Source: Deltaproteobacteria bacterium
GTDB lineage: Bacteria; SAR324; XYD2-FULL-50-16
Assembly: GCA_029881655.1 (NCBI GenBank)
Contig: JAOUME010000014.1
Span: 1-34,945 of the forward strand
Direction: 5' to 3'
DNA length: 34,945 nt
The notes beneath the pieces were generated by a model, which saw only the letters and a program-made list of their open reading frames with translations, made no database searches and was not told the origin of the DNA. Below, piece by piece: positions 8,700 through 16,587 of the stretch (positions are counted from its first letter, which is position 1; each line of letters opens with the position of its first letter). Position numbers and translations under genes: made by a program.

Positions 8700-9290
8700 A
8701 GCGCTTTCTCTCATATTAGGTTCATGTTTATGATTCAACTATTTGAATTATAATGTTATTGTCTTCTCTTCGCTGGTGGCGGTCCTGATGGCACTATCCG
8801 TTCCTTCGAACTCGGTTCACCCTGTGAAAACCTGACCCGATTAAAGCCTGGAAATGGCGATTAGCTTGAAGGTAGCTTGAGAAGATGATCGGCAGGGGTG
8901 CTTAACCCTTGAATTGGGTGATCTTCCCCCAGTATAGAGGAAATTCAGCAATGCCTAGAGTTGAATACCTATGCGTTTTGAATCAGCGTAGCACAGATAA
9001 AGCGGCACTGTACGAAAAAAAAATCAAGGAAATCAAATTTCTGGCCCGAGATACTCTTGAATGCCCGAGGGCACTGGGCTGGATGGAGTTCGGGGTTGGA
9101 CTCGCGGCTGTCCTCCGCCGTCTTTTCCCGCACGACATCACTTTATACCCGGCATGGGCAAGTGGGGCCATTTCGCGGGTAAGGGGTGAAATCTTATTTG
9201 GGGCAGGAGTTATGGGGCTGGCGGGATTTTTGGACCTACCCGGGTGGAACTCAAGCCCCTTAATCGGGCAGGAGTTTGGGTCATTGTCAG
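8700..9290. other. Intergenic region holding repeat copy B
   Basis: About 590 bases between the DUF1611 start and the M14 hydrolase stop. It contains the second 71-bp repeat (9107-9177) and probably the DUF1611-racemase promoter near 8730-8760 (AT-rich). A plus-strand frame of 184 codons (8909-9463) runs through it but overlaps the M14 gene by about 170 bases and shows no recognisable domain, so I do not call it a gene. Confidence 0.5.
9107..9177 (+). repeat. 71-bp direct repeat, copy B
   Basis: Identical to 6394-6464 in the same orientation. Read on the minus strand, one frame gives WPHLPMPGIK, which lines up codon for codon with PHLPMPEL in the DUF1611 protein. The repeat may therefore be a dispersed element or a duplicated coding scrap. 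Confidence 0.9.
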
Positions 9291-10283
9291 TTAAATCGCG
9301 TCAGTCTTGGGGAGTTGATAGCCGAAGGCGAAAACCTGTTTTCCGGGATAGACCGCCGAATTGTCCGCGTGCCCTAAAAGGATTCCCGAGTGTTTGCCGT
9401 AAAGGGTCTCGATGGGACGGCCGAAAATGTCGTAGACCTGGGCGATCTTTTGCCTTTCTCTGATCCGGTCTCCCGGCTCAACGAAGTAGCGGATGATGCC
9501 GGCTTTTGTCGTCAGGGGAAGGTTATGATACATCAATTCGCCCCAGCCGCTTTTTTTCCTGTCGGGCATGATGGGAAATCGCTCCTCAAGAGGCTCAACC
9601 ATCTCAAGATAAACCAATAGATTCCAAATCGCGCTCAGCCCAAGGATAATGTTTTTTTCGTTGATCACATAGGATTCCCCCAATTCGAGCGTAATGGCGG
9701 GAATCTTTTCTCTAAGACAGGCGTGGCTCAGGGAGCCATAGACCGTCTCCGAATCCCTGACGACCAAAATCCCGGTCTTCTTCAGATATTCTCCACAAAG
9801 ACTCATCGCTTCGGGGTCGAGGTCGGGTATGGGCGCATCCAGAAGGCCGTATGGTACCGAATGGATCCAGTCGTGATGCAGGTCGATAACCAGGCTCGGC
9901 TTGTTCTCCAGGATGGTAGAGAATATCTTTTCAGCGATTCTCTGACCCAGAGAACCGGTCGCTTTTCCCGGAAAGGACCGATTCAAATCCTCTCCGGAAA
10001 GCGAGATAAACCGGTTCGCCGTTTCGAACCCGATGGGATTCATCAAAGGTATGGCGTTGATTGTTCCCTTTAGAAGACTTTTCTTGCGCAGTTTGCGGAA
10101 TACCTCGTGGATGATCGCCATGCCTCCGATCTCCTCTCCATGACCACAAGCGGTCAGCCAGATATCAGGACCTTCTTTTAACCCCCTGGCGCACATCAAC
10201 GGCAACTTTCTTTGGGAGAAATCCGACGCCGTTAAAATCTTTAGAGTCGAATAGTGAAAACTCGTTTGCGATTTGTTCATCAT
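9291..10283 (-). CDS. M14-family succinylglutamate desuccinylase/aspartoacylase-like hydrolase
   Basis: Zinc-dependent amidohydrolase that removes an acyl group from an N-acyl amino acid. The 330-residue product has the zinc-binding CGHGEE (His48, Glu51), the arginine motif NPIGFETANRF with EDLNRSFPG, the third ligand in DLHHDW, and the catalytic glutamate in LELGES. A C-terminal beta domain (YHNLPLTTKAGII ... VEPGDRIRERQKIAQVYD ... SGILLGHADNSAVYPG) has the biotinyl-lipoyl-like fold usual for the AstE/ASPA branch. No signal peptide, so cytoplasmic. It lies on the same strand as the racemase and DUF1611 genes, about 550 bases upstream of them, and may serve the same amino-acid-derivative pathway; that link is inference. 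Confidence 0.85.
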   Translation of the reverse strand: MMNKSQTSFHYSTLKILTASDFSQRKLPLMCARGLKEGPDIWLTACGHGEEIGGMAIIHEVFRKLRKKSLLKGTINAIPLMNPIGFETANRFISLSGEDLNRSFPGKATGSLGQRIAEKIFSTILENKPSLVIDLHHDWIHSVPYGLLDAPIPDLDPEAMSLCGEYLKKTGILVVRDSETVYGSLSHACLREKIPAITLELGESYVINEKNIILGLSAIWNLLVYLEMVEPLEERFPIMPDRKKSGWGELMYHNLPLTTKAGIIRYFVEPGDRIRERQKIAQVYDIFGRPIETLYGKHSGILLGHADNSAVYPGKQVFAFGYQLPKTDAI

Positions 10284-10371
10284 AGCTCAAAAGCCTGACA
10301 GTTGGATTGATTTACAATGTTTAAGGTAGTTGACGCGGTCGGTTTAACGGCGTGAACAAGTAAAGGGACCT

Positions 10372-11322
10372 TTATTTAATTGGCCGATAACCCTCTTCTT
10401 CCCAAGTCAGAAAGTGGCTTCCGATCACCGCCGACGTGTTGAGAATGATCACCAGCGCCCCTGGATCCAACTGGTAGACGATGTCCTTCAAACGACCGGT
10501 TTCGGTCATATTGATAATGGTATAGACGATATCGGTCTCCTTTTTGCTATAGCCCCCGCGCGCGTTCAGGAAGGTTACTCCCCTGTCCAACCCCTTCATG
10601 ATGCCCGAGGCCACGGCCTCGTGATAGTTTGTTATGATCATGACCGCGTTTCTTTGAGAAAACCCTGATTGAACCTTGTCGATCATCCACGCGTTGCAAA
10701 AGATATAGATCCCTGAATAGAGCGTCGTCTGGAGATCGTTGAACGCGAAGGCGCAGAGCAGGACAAAGAGGTTAAACAGGTTGAAGGTCGTTCCCAGCGG
10801 TATGGAAAAACGCTTTCTGATATAGGTCCCCAGGATATCGAGACCTCCGGCCGAGCCTCCGAACCTGAAATAGAGCCCGTTCCCGAAACCGGCGAAAACG
10901 CCCGCGAAAATCGCTGTGATCAGTTTGTCTTCCACGGGAAATGAAATGCCCTTTGTCAGCTCGAAAGACAGGGAGGAAATGATTGTTCCGATCAGGGAAA
11001 TAAGAATGAATTTAGGGCTTATTTTTCTCCAGCCCAAAAGAAAGAGGGGGATGTTCAAAACGAAATAGATTACCCCAAGCCTCCAGCCATCAGAAAGATA
11101 AAAGATAATCAAGGAAACGCCGGTCAGTCCGCCGGAAAAAAGTTCTTTCTGGATGATCAGTCCGTTGATCCCTAGGGCGAAGATCGGAATTCCAATCGAC
11201 ATCGACAGAATCGTGCGCCAAAAAACAATCCCCCGGACATCGTCAATCAGTTCCTTCCAGTCGTCTAACCCTTGCTGACGAAGTTTCTTGATTCGGTCCC
11301 TGGAAAATCTCATGTGCCTCAA
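10372..11322 (-). CDS. YitT-family integral membrane protein (DUF161 + DUF2179)
   Basis: The 316-residue product begins with a charged cytoplasmic segment (about 35 residues), followed by five or six hydrophobic helices: TILSMSIGIPIFALGINGLI, GVIYFVLNIPLFLLGW and FILISLIGTIISSLSFEL, then a glycine-rich block FAGFGNGLYFRFGGSAGG that is a hallmark of the family. The C-terminal soluble DUF2179 domain follows from about residue 225 (AVMIITNYHEAVASGIMKGL ... GRLKDIVYQLDPGALVIILN), resembling a small ligand-binding ACT-like fold. The transport substrate of the family is not settled. It is monocistronic and divergent from the binding-protein gene at 11839. Confidence 0.9.
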   Translation of the reverse strand: MRHMRFSRDRIKKLRQQGLDDWKELIDDVRGIVFWRTILSMSIGIPIFALGINGLIIQKELFSGGLTGVSLIIFYLSDGWRLGVIYFVLNIPLFLLGWRKISPKFILISLIGTIISSLSFELTKGISFPVEDKLITAIFAGVFAGFGNGLYFRFGGSAGGLDILGTYIRKRFSIPLGTTFNLFNLFVLLCAFAFNDLQTTLYSGIYIFCNAWMIDKVQSGFSQRNAVMIITNYHEAVASGIMKGLDRGVTFLNARGGYSKKETDIVYTIINMTETGRLKDIVYQLDPGALVIILNTSAVIGSHFLTWEEEGYRPIK

Positions 11323-11838
11323 TCGATAGCTCGCGCCTTTAAACCATCCGCGGTGTTCTTCAATGTCAGGTGGCGGAGGCTTCGGTTATAAGCGAACATC
11401 ACACGTCCGCTCCGGTCTCGTTTAAGACTGGAACCAGCCTATTTCTGACGTTATCCCTAGCCATTCCGGTTGTCAATTTCAATGCAATCATATCAGATCA
11501 GGAAGGTCATTTCTAGCGCTATTTTTCCAGGGGAGAATTCAGATTGACGCAATTAACTGCTATGAATCATTCGTTTTCATGTTGCCTCCTCTGGATTGTG
11601 TACTAATTATTTCAATTATAACCTGCGAGGCAGTTCTTGTTTAGTGCAATTTTAGATTACCATAGGTACTTTACAGTACCATTTAATTTTCATCAAATAA
11701 TCTATTTTTCAAAGTCTCCCTAAATTTTACCAGATCAAATCATAACAAAATTTTAATTATTTTTCTTGTTGAATCACTAAAGATAAATTAATATCAAATA
11801 AACCTTATTTTGATTTTAAAAATACAAAGGAAAGACAA
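11323..11838. other. AT-rich divergent intergenic region
   Basis: This 516-base gap separates the YitT gene (minus) from the binding-protein gene (plus). Composition shifts sharply from mixed to AT-rich at about 11580, which likely marks the left edge of the accessory block that continues to 16.4 kb. No ORF of interest; a promoter is annotated separately. Confidence 0.5.
11766..11794 (+). promoter_or_regulatory. Candidate sigma70 promoter for the binding protein-kinase genes
   Basis: TTGTTG at 11766-11771, a 17-base spacer, then TAATAT at 11789-11794, 45 bases before the ATG at 11839. An AAAGGAAAG ribosome binding site follows at about 11826-11834. The spacing and match are good, but the whole region is AT-rich, so a chance match is possible. 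Confidence 0.5.
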
Positions 11839-13020
11839 ATGTATAAATATTCAGCTATATTACTGTTTTATTTGATTTATAATATCTCATTTGTTTATGC
11901 TGCTGTCAGACCGGTCCTAATAGCATTTGATGGCGAATATGGTCTTCAAAACAGCACTTCAGCTCAAATGATCGAAAAGGGTCTCCGTATAGCTATCAAA
12001 GAGATTAATGATCAAGGAGGTGTTTTAAATGGCAGGCAGCTAGGATTAATCACCAAAGATAACAGGTCTGTTCCGGCAAGGGGAATCCAAAACGTCAAAG
12101 AATTTGCAGAAAACAAGGATGTTGTCGCTGTTGTCGGGGGCCGTTTTAGTCCTGTTATCCTCAGTGTTATACCAATAGTTCATGAGGAAAAAATTATTCT
12201 GATGGATGCCTGGGGTTCAGCTGATAAAATCACAGATCATGATTATCAGCCGAGTTTTACTTTCAGGGTATCTTTAAGGGATAAATACGCTATGCCGACC
12301 ATGATAAAACATGCAATATCAAAAGGTGGTAAAAAAATCGGTTTACTACTGCCAAATACAGGCTGGGGAAGAAGTAATCAAAAGGCTGCCCGCAAATATA
12401 TTAAAGAATCCAAATCTGATATCCAGTTAAAGGAGATTTGGTATAACTGGGGGGACAAGGATTTTATAACAGCTTATGAAACCTTTTTACAATGGGGAGC
12501 AGAAAGTTTATTGATGGTCGCCAATGATATTGAAGGTTCACTGGTTGTCCGTTTGGCAGCTAGTTATCCTGAAAAAAAAATTTTACCAATCATAAGTCAT
12601 TGGGGGGTGACTGGCGGTTATTTTGTTGAGGCCTGCCAAGGATCACTGGATAAAATTGATTTTTCTGTAGTACAGACATTCAGTCTCTTCAAAGCTGATC
12701 CTGCCATCCGTGCCAAAGTAATGAAATATGCTGGGGAAATGTTTGGAATAAAAGATATCAAAGATATCCAATCACCTGTCGGCTTCGGCCATGCTTACGA
12801 CATTGTTCATCTTTTAGCAAAAGCCATTGAAGCTGCAGGTTCCTCTGACCGCTCTAAAGTCCGAGAAGCTTTAGAGGAAGTCAGTGATTATAGAGGCCTG
12901 GTAAAATATTACAAAAAGCCTTTTAGTCCAACAGATCACAATGCACTGGAAATGAGTGATGTCTTTATGGCAGTTTTTGATAAACAGGGAGTTTTAAAGC
13001 CGATAGAGACCAGAAAATAA
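11839..13020 (+). CDS. Periplasmic amino-acid-type binding protein (Leu/Ile/Val-binding family)
   Basis: The 393-residue product has a signal peptide (MYKYSAILLFYLIYNISFVYA) and a Peripla_BP_6/LivJ-type fold. The N-terminal segment includes GLRIAIKEINDQGGVLNGRQ and VVAVVGGRFSPVILSVIP, followed by GKKIGLLLPNTGWGR, and near the C-terminus AYDIVHLLAKAIEAAG. These are standard class I binding-protein elements for branched-chain amino acids, amides or similar ligands. No permease or ATPase genes are nearby; the next gene, 20 bases on, is a membrane histidine kinase. It therefore probably acts as the ligand receptor of that kinase rather than a transporter component. The gene is much more AT-rich than the backbone genes. 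Confidence 0.88.
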   Translation: MYKYSAILLFYLIYNISFVYAAVRPVLIAFDGEYGLQNSTSAQMIEKGLRIAIKEINDQGGVLNGRQLGLITKDNRSVPARGIQNVKEFAENKDVVAVVGGRFSPVILSVIPIVHEEKIILMDAWGSADKITDHDYQPSFTFRVSLRDKYAMPTMIKHAISKGGKKIGLLLPNTGWGRSNQKAARKYIKESKSDIQLKEIWYNWGDKDFITAYETFLQWGAESLLMVANDIEGSLVVRLAASYPEKKILPIISHWGVTGGYFVEACQGSLDKIDFSVVQTFSLFKADPAIRAKVMKYAGEMFGIKDIKDIQSPVGFGHAYDIVHLLAKAIEAAGSSDRSKVREALEEVSDYRGLVKYYKKPFSPTDHNALEMSDVFMAVFDKQGVLKPIETRK

Positions 13021-13040
13021 CTTTTTTAAAAGAGTTGGAG

Positions 13041-15683
13041 ATGAAGTTAAGTTTGGCAGCAAGAATAACCCTGGCAATAACTACTATCTCTATATTCTTT
13101 ATCTGCGGAATCGCCACCTTCTCTTATCTAAATCTCAGCAAAGCTTATGAAGAAAGCTCTCGGGAAATACTTGAGTCTAACATTAAAGCTTTCGCCGACA
13201 TCCAAACCAGCCTTATAAACGGAATCTTTGAAAACCAAACAGAAATGTCAGCCAATACTTTAATTGGCAATGCAATTGTTGATGATTTGGGGCGGGATGT
13301 TTATCTGGTTAATTTTTTTTCAGGTTATAAAATTATTGAAGGAATCAATGTCCAAATATTAATGACTGATTTTAAAGGTGATATTCTTGCTAAAAATGAT
13401 CCAAAATCCTCTCTTTTAATAGACCAATCCTGGGTTTCTGAGGCAATTGATAAAAACATTACCCTTGCTGTTGTTAAAAACTGCTGTGGAGATCAATATT
13501 TAGTGATAACTAAACCTATTATCTTTGCTAATACAGGTCTACCTGAAGGAGGACTAATCTATCAGTTTTCTTTAAAAAAGCTACTTAATTTAAAAGAAGT
13601 CAAACAACATATTTTCACCTCTGATCAAATAACCGGAGGTCAGCTTACCTATCTGGATTTAAAAACCAAAGAAACAGGAACAATTATTATAGGCAAGAAA
13701 ACTAAAAATGCTTTGGTTGAATCTGTAGATTTATCTTTAAACCATGACTTGCAAAATATCAAGTTTTCCATAAGCATCTTTAGTGATAAGGGTATTCTTC
13801 AGAAAGCTTTGGAGAGTATTTTTTCCAAATTCCTTCTCCTTGGGATTATTTCTATTATTCTGGCATTTTTTCTCAGTTTGTTAATATCTAGATTTTTAAC
13901 CAACAGGATAAAGGAACTTGAGAAAAATGCTAATGAAATTGCCAATCAAAGTGATTTTTCCAAACGTTTGACAGTTAGAGGTAAGGATGAAATCACTAGT
14001 TTTTCAAAAGCTTTTAACTATGTCCTTGAACGACTGGAAGAAATTAACAGGGATATGGAGAATCAGGCCCAAAGCAATATCCGTAAACTTTATAGAGCAA
14101 TAGAGCAAAGTCCTGTCTCTGTTGTAATCACTGATCTGGATGCGAACATTGAATATGTAAATCCAAAGTTTTCTAAATTGACGGGTTATAGTTTTGAAGA
14201 AGTTTTGGGACAAAATCCTCGAATCCTCAAATCAGGGAGCCAATCGCAAGATTTTTATCACAATATGTGGGAACAACTAACAACAAAAGGCTTATGGCAG
14301 GGAGAATTGATCAATAAAAAAAAAGATGGAGAACTCTATACTGAGAATGCCTCGATCTCTGTAATTTTAGATGAAAACGGAAAACGGTCTCATTATGTTG
14401 CTGTTAAAGAAAACATTACACAAAGAAAGACTTATGAGATTTCTTTAAAAGCTGCCAAAGATGAAGCGGAAAAAGCCAATTTGGCAAAATCTTCTTTTCT
14501 GGCAAATATGAGTCATGAAATCAGAACACCAATGAATTCCATTCTCGGTTTCGCAGAACTCCTTTCATATGATTCCCAAAATAGTAAGGATAGAAACTAC
14601 CTAAAATCAATCCAGGTCGCAGGCAATACTTTGATGGTTTTAATCAATGATATTCTTGATTTATCTAAAATCGAAGCCGGAATGTTGGACATCAATCCTG
14701 AACCTGTTGATTGTATTCAGATAATGAATGAAATAGAAATGGTTTTTGTACAAAAAATTAAAGAAAAATCCTTATTTTTTGAAGTTGAAATAGATCAGGA
14801 TAACTCTGAGTTGTTAATGATTGATGAATTTAGGTTAAAACAAGTATTATTAAACCTTGTTGGAAACGCAGTGAAATTTACTGAAAACGGCGGTATCAAA
14901 CTGGTTTTAAATATTACTGCTTCTGGTGAAGACATGGTAGACCTGAAAATCTCGGTTATAGATACAGGCATTGGAATCAGAAAGGAGGATCAAAACAGAA
15001 TTTTTAATCATTTTCAACAGCAGAATAGCAAAATCTCAAAAAAATATGGAGGTACAGGACTTGGACTGACAATTTCAAAACAACTAGTAAAGATGATGAA
15101 TGGAGAGATTACTTTAAAAAGCCAGGAAGGCAAAGGATCGACATTCATACTTACTTTATACCAAGTGCCAATTTTTAAAACTGATAATAAGAAACCAAGC
15201 AAAGAAGATTCATTTGATTTACATAAAATTTCCTTCAAACCATATCATGTTTTGATTGTAGATGATATGGAAATGAACCGCTATTTGGTAAAAGAAACCT
15301 TGATCCGCTGCGGTTTAAAAGTTATTGAGGCTGACAATGGTGAAGCAGCGGTTTTTATTGTTCGTGAACGTAAGCCGGATTTAATCTTAATGGATTTACG
15401 GATGCCCATCATGAATGGATTTGAAGCAACAGAAGTAATCAAGCAAGATCAAAATCTAAAGAATATCCCAGTAATTGCCTTGACAGCTTCACATCTGGAT
15501 TTCAGTGAAGGCTCGGTCAATCATAAAATATTTAATGGATTTTTACTAAAACCTGTAAAGATTGAAGAATTAGTCAATGAATTAAAAAGATTTTTAAGCC
15601 TTGAAAATAAACCTGTTAAAAGCAATCATATTAAAAACAATCATAAAAAATTCATATTAGAATTGCCGAATGATAAAAAATGA
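13041..15683 (+). CDS. Hybrid sensor histidine kinase (sensor-HAMP-PAS-HisKA-HATPase-REC)
   Basis: Inner-membrane two-component sensor of 880 residues from ATG 13041 (TTG 13035 is in frame but less likely). Order: TM1 about 8-28; a periplasmic sensor of about 235 residues, probably Cache-like; TM2 about 264-285; HAMP to about 340; PAS about 345-460 (SPVSVVITDLDANIEYVNP); HisKA with SHEIRTP and phosphoacceptor His492; HATPase with NLVGNAVKF, DTGIGI and GTGLGL; and a receiver with VLIVDD, phospho-Asp785 (LILMDLRMP) and the KP motif. No DNA-binding output. It starts 20 bases after the binding-protein stop, which likely presents ligand to the sensor domain. A short overlapping ORF follows it. AT-rich, like its neighbour. 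Confidence 0.93.
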   Translation: MKLSLAARITLAITTISIFFICGIATFSYLNLSKAYEESSREILESNIKAFADIQTSLINGIFENQTEMSANTLIGNAIVDDLGRDVYLVNFFSGYKIIEGINVQILMTDFKGDILAKNDPKSSLLIDQSWVSEAIDKNITLAVVKNCCGDQYLVITKPIIFANTGLPEGGLIYQFSLKKLLNLKEVKQHIFTSDQITGGQLTYLDLKTKETGTIIIGKKTKNALVESVDLSLNHDLQNIKFSISIFSDKGILQKALESIFSKFLLLGIISIILAFFLSLLISRFLTNRIKELEKNANEIANQSDFSKRLTVRGKDEITSFSKAFNYVLERLEEINRDMENQAQSNIRKLYRAIEQSPVSVVITDLDANIEYVNPKFSKLTGYSFEEVLGQNPRILKSGSQSQDFYHNMWEQLTTKGLWQGELINKKKDGELYTENASISVILDENGKRSHYVAVKENITQRKTYEISLKAAKDEAEKANLAKSSFLANMSHEIRTPMNSILGFAELLSYDSQNSKDRNYLKSIQVAGNTLMVLINDILDLSKIEAGMLDINPEPVDCIQIMNEIEMVFVQKIKEKSLFFEVEIDQDNSELLMIDEFRLKQVLLNLVGNAVKFTENGGIKLVLNITASGEDMVDLKISVIDTGIGIRKEDQNRIFNHFQQQNSKISKKYGGTGLGLTISKQLVKMMNGEITLKSQEGKGSTFILTLYQVPIFKTDNKKPSKEDSFDLHKISFKPYHVLIVDDMEMNRYLVKETLIRCGLKVIEADNGEAAVFIVRERKPDLILMDLRMPIMNGFEATEVIKQDQNLKNIPVIALTASHLDFSEGSVNHKIFNGFLLKPVKIEELVNELKRFLSLENKPVKSNHIKNNHKKFILELPNDKK

Positions 15684-15879
15684 AATTCAAAAACTCAAAT
15701 TAGAGGTTGATTCACTGTTGATCCCTCTCTGGAAAAAATTGGATTCTTATTTTGAACTAGATGATATGCTTCAGTTTGCTAAAATATTACATCAGCTAGG
15801 AGAAAAATTTAAACTAATGTCTTGGAATAATTTCGCCGAAGAATTGAAGGAAAAGACAAATCATGTTAAGGTAGTGTAA
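15670..15879 (+). CDS. Small protein resembling the C-terminal tail of hybrid kinases
   Basis: The 69-residue product (MIKNEIQKLKLEVDSLLIPLWKK...) starts 14 bases before the kinase stop in another frame. Its pattern (L-x-x-L-W-x-x-L-x-x-Y-x-x-D-D-M-x-x-F-A-x-x-L-H-x-L-G) matches the helical segment that often follows the receiver domain of hybrid kinases, as I know such proteins. There is no Hpt-type histidine motif. It may be a naturally split tail expressed by translational coupling, or the result of a frameshift in the kinase gene. Confidence 0.6.
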   Translation: MIKNEIQKLKLEVDSLLIPLWKKLDSYFELDDMLQFAKILHQLGEKFKLMSWNNFAEELKEKTNHVKVV

Positions 15880-15972
15880 AGATTTATGTGTGAAATTGAT
15901 CTGAGGTAGAAAAAAAGGTATTTCTCCCCTAAGGTATGATTGCGAGATCAACCCAATAAAGGAGAAATATCC

Positions 15973-16204
15973 ATGAAACTGGAGATTACAGTAGCGGAAG
16001 CGCAAGAATTGATCAAGGGAATCAGTACACCAGAGAGCTTTTTGGATTCGACGCGCTTTGACGCTCAAGAGGCGGTCGGGGACTTTCTCTCTCAGCTGAT
16101 GGCGGTGAGTTAAGCGAGTTTTTAGGTCGTCAGCCCTATGAAAGGAAAGAAGCGAATTCAAACCACCGCAATGGAAAATACGAACGCAAGCTCATCTATT
16201 GCTT
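15973..16204 (+). pseudogene. IS256-family transposase remnant (frameshifted, truncated)
   Basis: An ATG at 15973 opens a frame (MKLEITVAEAQELIKGI...) that stops after about 46 codons. A shift of frame near 16100 continues in good IS256/mutator style: GGELSEFLGRQPYERK followed by SNHRNGKYERK, the block where family members read FLGxxxYER...xNHRNG. The catalytic DDE region is missing; the sequence stops resembling a transposase near 16204. The stretch before it (15905-15972) contains GGTATTTCTCC and, inverted, GGAGAAATATCC, perhaps a transposon end. The remnant marks past insertion in this block. Confidence 0.7.
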
Positions 16205-16432
16205 TAATCTTATTTGCCTCTACTTGAATTTTTGCCATTGGTATTAAATGGTTTGGTTCCTATAACAATCCAGTCGCGTAACATATCTTCTCAAATAATA
16301 TCTTGGCTGGTCCAGTTGATTTGCTTACTTTTTCTAAAATATTAAAATCTCGCGCTTTCACCTCCAAAATCAATTATGTTCAAAACCCTATTATATCCGT
16401 TATTTAAGATCAACGACTTTTAACCGCCCTTT

Positions 16433-16556
16433 CCGTGAAACATTTTTTGGCCTCCGTTTTTCGCGGGATAACTGCTTAAAACACCAAATAAATCAAATAG
16501 TTGTAAAAGCGGGTACCCGAAAACAGGGGTAGTTTGTGCGACCTGATGTTTCACGG
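16433..16556 (+). repeat. MITE-like element, left inverted copy
   Basis: A 124-bp unit with terminal inverted repeats CCGTGAAACAT (16433-16443) and ATGTTTCACGG (16546-16556). It is the inverse of 19099-19223: about 65 bp at the inner side and about 35 bp at the outer side are nearly identical, and the middle has diverged. Weaker similarity continues outward for about 45 bp. The 228 bases between the transposase remnant and this unit hold no recognisable gene. Confidence 0.8.
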
Positions 16557-16587
16557 CCTTGATCATACCCAGAGTCCTTTGAGCGGC

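Noticed and set aside
8909-9463. 184-codon plus-strand ORF in the gap before the M14 gene
   Set aside because: It overlaps the M14 hydrolase coding end by about 170 bases, contains a repeat copy, and shows no recognisable domain; its last third is antisense to a conserved gene.
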